From Natronogracilivirga saccharolytica (GTDB lineage: Bacteria > Bacteroidota > Rhodothermia > Balneolales > Natronogracilivirgulaceae), in contig NZ_JAFIDN010000003.1 of assembly GCF_017921895.1 (NCBI RefSeq), positions 62,001 through 126,000 of the forward strand: DNA of 64,000 nt. The letters are read 5' to 3'. The translations under genes were made by a program, and so were the position numbers. The notes beneath the pieces were generated by a model that saw only the letters and a program-made list of their open reading frames with translations, had not been told where the DNA came from and did no database searches. The stretch's first letter is position 1; each line of letters starts with the position of its first letter. Positions 63,201 through 64,000 of this stretch are shown here, piece by piece.

Positions 63201-63748
63201 TCAGACAGTTTCTTGAGTGTCTGCTTTTTCCGCTCCTTGAATTTGGTTATTCCCGCGGCCTCTTCAAAAAGTCTCCGCCGGTCATTGTTTTTATCGTTGA
63301 GAATTTCTTCGACCATTTTGAGCTCAATCACCGAATAGGCGTTGGATCCCATTCCGGTATCCATGAACAGGTCGGTGATATCGCGAAGCCTGCAGGGCTT
63401 TTTGTTGAGCAGGTACTCGCTTTCGCCGGAGCGGTAGAGCCGGCGGGTCATGGTGATGTCCGAAAACTCGGTAGGCAGCACGCCACGGTTGTTGATGATC
63501 GTAACCGAAACCTCGGCCATCCCGAGCGCCTTCTTGGATGCGGTCCCGTTGAAAATGACATTGGTCATCGCTGCCGAGCGCAGGAGGGAGGGGCGCTGTT
63601 CTCCGAGCACCCAGCGAAGGGCGTCTACGATATTGGACTTTCCGCACCCGTTCGGACCGACAATTGCTGTGATGCCGCTGTCGAACTTGACTTTAGTTTT
63701 GTTGGCAAAACTTTTAAATCCTTGTAGCTCAAGTTCGGCAAGATACAT
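60233..63748 (-). CDS. smc: Chromosome segregation ATPase SMC
   Basis: A 1,171-residue SMC, normal length. The N-terminal head has QGFKSFANKTKVKF and Walker A IVGPNGCGKSNIVDALRWVLG. Two very long coiled coils flank a hinge at ~510-660 (FGTLEILSDIFSSDE, VVTSDGFMYSGSS). The C-terminal head has LSGGEKTLTAIALLFAIYLV and Walker B PFCVMDEVDAPLDDPN. It condenses and organises the chromosome with ScpA/ScpB, which are not in this window. frr lies 23 bases upstream. Confidence 0.97.
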   Translation of the reverse strand: MYLAELELQGFKSFANKTKVKFDSGITAIVGPNGCGKSNIVDALRWVLGEQRPSLLRSAAMTNVIFNGTASKKALGMAEVSVTIINNRGVLPTEFSDITMTRRLYRSGESEYLLNKKPCRLRDITDLFMDTGMGSNAYSVIELKMVEEILNDKNNDRRRLFEEAAGITKFKERKKQTLKKLSDTRADLQRMEDILVEVRKKTRSLQSQASRAERAHKYREELDFLDKAVSRKEYENVRSELDPLLERIASASSSREELERRIKGLEQNENEAHENLIEKEKAQNEIRKKAAQINSDVQEIRTSIRITKEKITNEEGVISRYEQDIYQAENQIKDLRKNLKANQEELTHAEARLEKAAEEREAARESLENEKNAVQELRDKLDEIGQQHSRGNTRINELQNLQIRLESRIENSGEQEQRLKKEIAESREKIRSFSGEQDKLEGRYEILQEEYEEAEKQLEKARNEREKLLADINRQKDEIRNLQSRRDAYESEYQLLKNLSESSDAHPAGVRHLKEHRGKFGTLEILSDIFSSDESLSAAVEAVLGEAANYVVTADEDEAERAFELIRKQDKGRVTIVPLNRLNGDHPVTDDALYHSVSCDSRFEALRRLFFGEVVTADGLAAAAEVSGSRGITAVTGSGDVVTSDGFMYSGSSNKNAGVRIGLAEKVDKRRAQAEQTGREVEKAEMRLEEMEDAYSKFDLNHYQQKVKEASGNLQKHESRSESFRTQTGFYENNIKELEQRLDELQQTVVKAREEQKETEPELEALNRQMETVVRDEVALKAKLKEKEDILQRAQSRFNDVGLRHQTAENEVNTLKRDIGRFESDVKAIKDRLTNQADQAKASKDRIIGLREQVDEYEDQLREMLIKKEEVEKELQGAEEACSRQRGKINLLEEDLKDTRRKKDSNQDLLHSLELAKSRLEMEQKNINDHIWETYSMTIDQIDQELPEDTDLSTARETIFTLKQRLKNIGEVNPLAITEYEEEKERLEHFEKQIGDLENAEEQLIETIQEINRNAQERFNKTFREIRENFRTVFNTLFEENDHCDLVIDEQAEDPLEAKIEIVANPRGKRPSVIEQLSGGEKTLTAIALLFAIYLVKPSPFCVMDEVDAPLDDPNILRFSKLLKKFSDDTQFIVITHNKMTMEKSEMMYGVTMPEVGVSKLVGVRLDDVAA

Positions 63749-63771
63749 GTAAAATCAGCTCCGGTCTGATA

Positions 63772-64000
63772 TTAAACAGTCATTATCTCATCTTCCTTAT
63801 CCTTGAGCATCTTGTCTACTTCGGATATATGGGAATCGGTGAGATTTTGCAGCTCTTCTTCAGCGGCATAACGGGAATCTTCGGGCAGCGACTGGTCTTT
63901 GACTTCTTTCTTGATTTCGTCCTTGATATCACGGCGGGTGTTCCGGATGCTGATCCGGGCTTCCTCGGCTTTTTCTTTTGCTACTTTTGCGAGTTCTTGT
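63772..64000 (-). CDS. frr: Ribosome recycling factor, C-terminal part (cut by window edge)
   Basis: The minus strand encodes 75 residues up to TAA at 63772. They include ELAKVAKEKAEEARISIRN and RRDIKDEIKKEVKD, then EELQNLTDSHISEVDKMLKD and KEDEIMTV. This is the C-terminal helix pair of ribosome recycling factor, which frees ribosomes after termination. The start lies beyond base 64000. It is on the same strand as smc with a 23-base gap. Confidence 0.93.
   Translation of the reverse strand, partial: QELAKVAKEKAEEARISIRNTRRDIKDEIKKEVKDQSLPEDSRYAAEEELQNLTDSHISEVDKMLKDKEDEIMTV

Overview
The window reads as part of the chromosome of a flagellated, Gram-negative, Bacteroidota-like bacterium. The best guess is a Balneolota/Rhodothermota-type lineage. 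The reasons are P- and L-ring flagellar genes, an RND pump with a lipoprotein adaptor, a small DUF4834-like membrane protein, and a recF-DUF721-YbbR-ispH-ettA-smc-frr housekeeping block. Genus cannot be fixed from sequence alone. No transposase, integrase, phage gene or CRISPR array was seen.

Region 1 (1-11.7 kb) is flagellar. It holds flgA (cut by the window edge), flgH, flgI, a short flgJ, flgN, flgK and flgL, then a TPR protein with a glycosyltransferase-like start. On the opposite strand are an NtrC-type sigma-54 activator and an operon fliS-fliD-fliT-like-FlgM-like. Region 2 (11.7-17.8 kb) is a divergent control region followed by one 1,876-residue protein. That protein joins TPRs, a GT41/OGT-type glycosyltransferase, an FkbM methyltransferase, an APH-type phosphotransferase and a second methyltransferase. 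Region 3 (18-27 kb) has two tandem multi-PAS HisKA_2 kinases, a chemoreceptor and a DUF418 membrane protein. Region 4 (27.2-34.1 kb) has four tandem flagellin paralogues, a histidine kinase and an unknown 156-residue protein.

Region 5 (34.2-45.6 kb) is metabolic and transport: an amylosucrase-type GH13 with CBM20, a fructokinase, an RND pump and its adaptor, plsC, and argD coupled to a PAS kinase. Region 6 (45.6-64 kb) is housekeeping: tRNA-Leu(GAG), a deoxynucleoside kinase, folK, folB, dnaA with a DnaA-box region, prmC, eno, an RRM protein, recF, DUF721, YbbR, ispH, ettA, smc and the 3' part of frr.

The most informative signals are regulatory. Two back-to-back sigma-54 promoters (11792-11830) drive fliS-fliD one way and the giant modification enzyme the other way. 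Sigma-28-type promoters (TAAA/TAAG-N15-nCCGATAA and close variants) precede fliS, all four flagellins, the chemoreceptor and the unknown 156-residue gene, and possibly the first PAS kinase. An imperfect ~97-bp structured repeat that carries mini-ORFs occurs twice in front of flgK and three times in the leader of the giant enzyme. Together these suggest a flagellar regulon in which a composite enzyme co-regulated with the filament machinery decorates flagellin. That function is an inference from context and domains.
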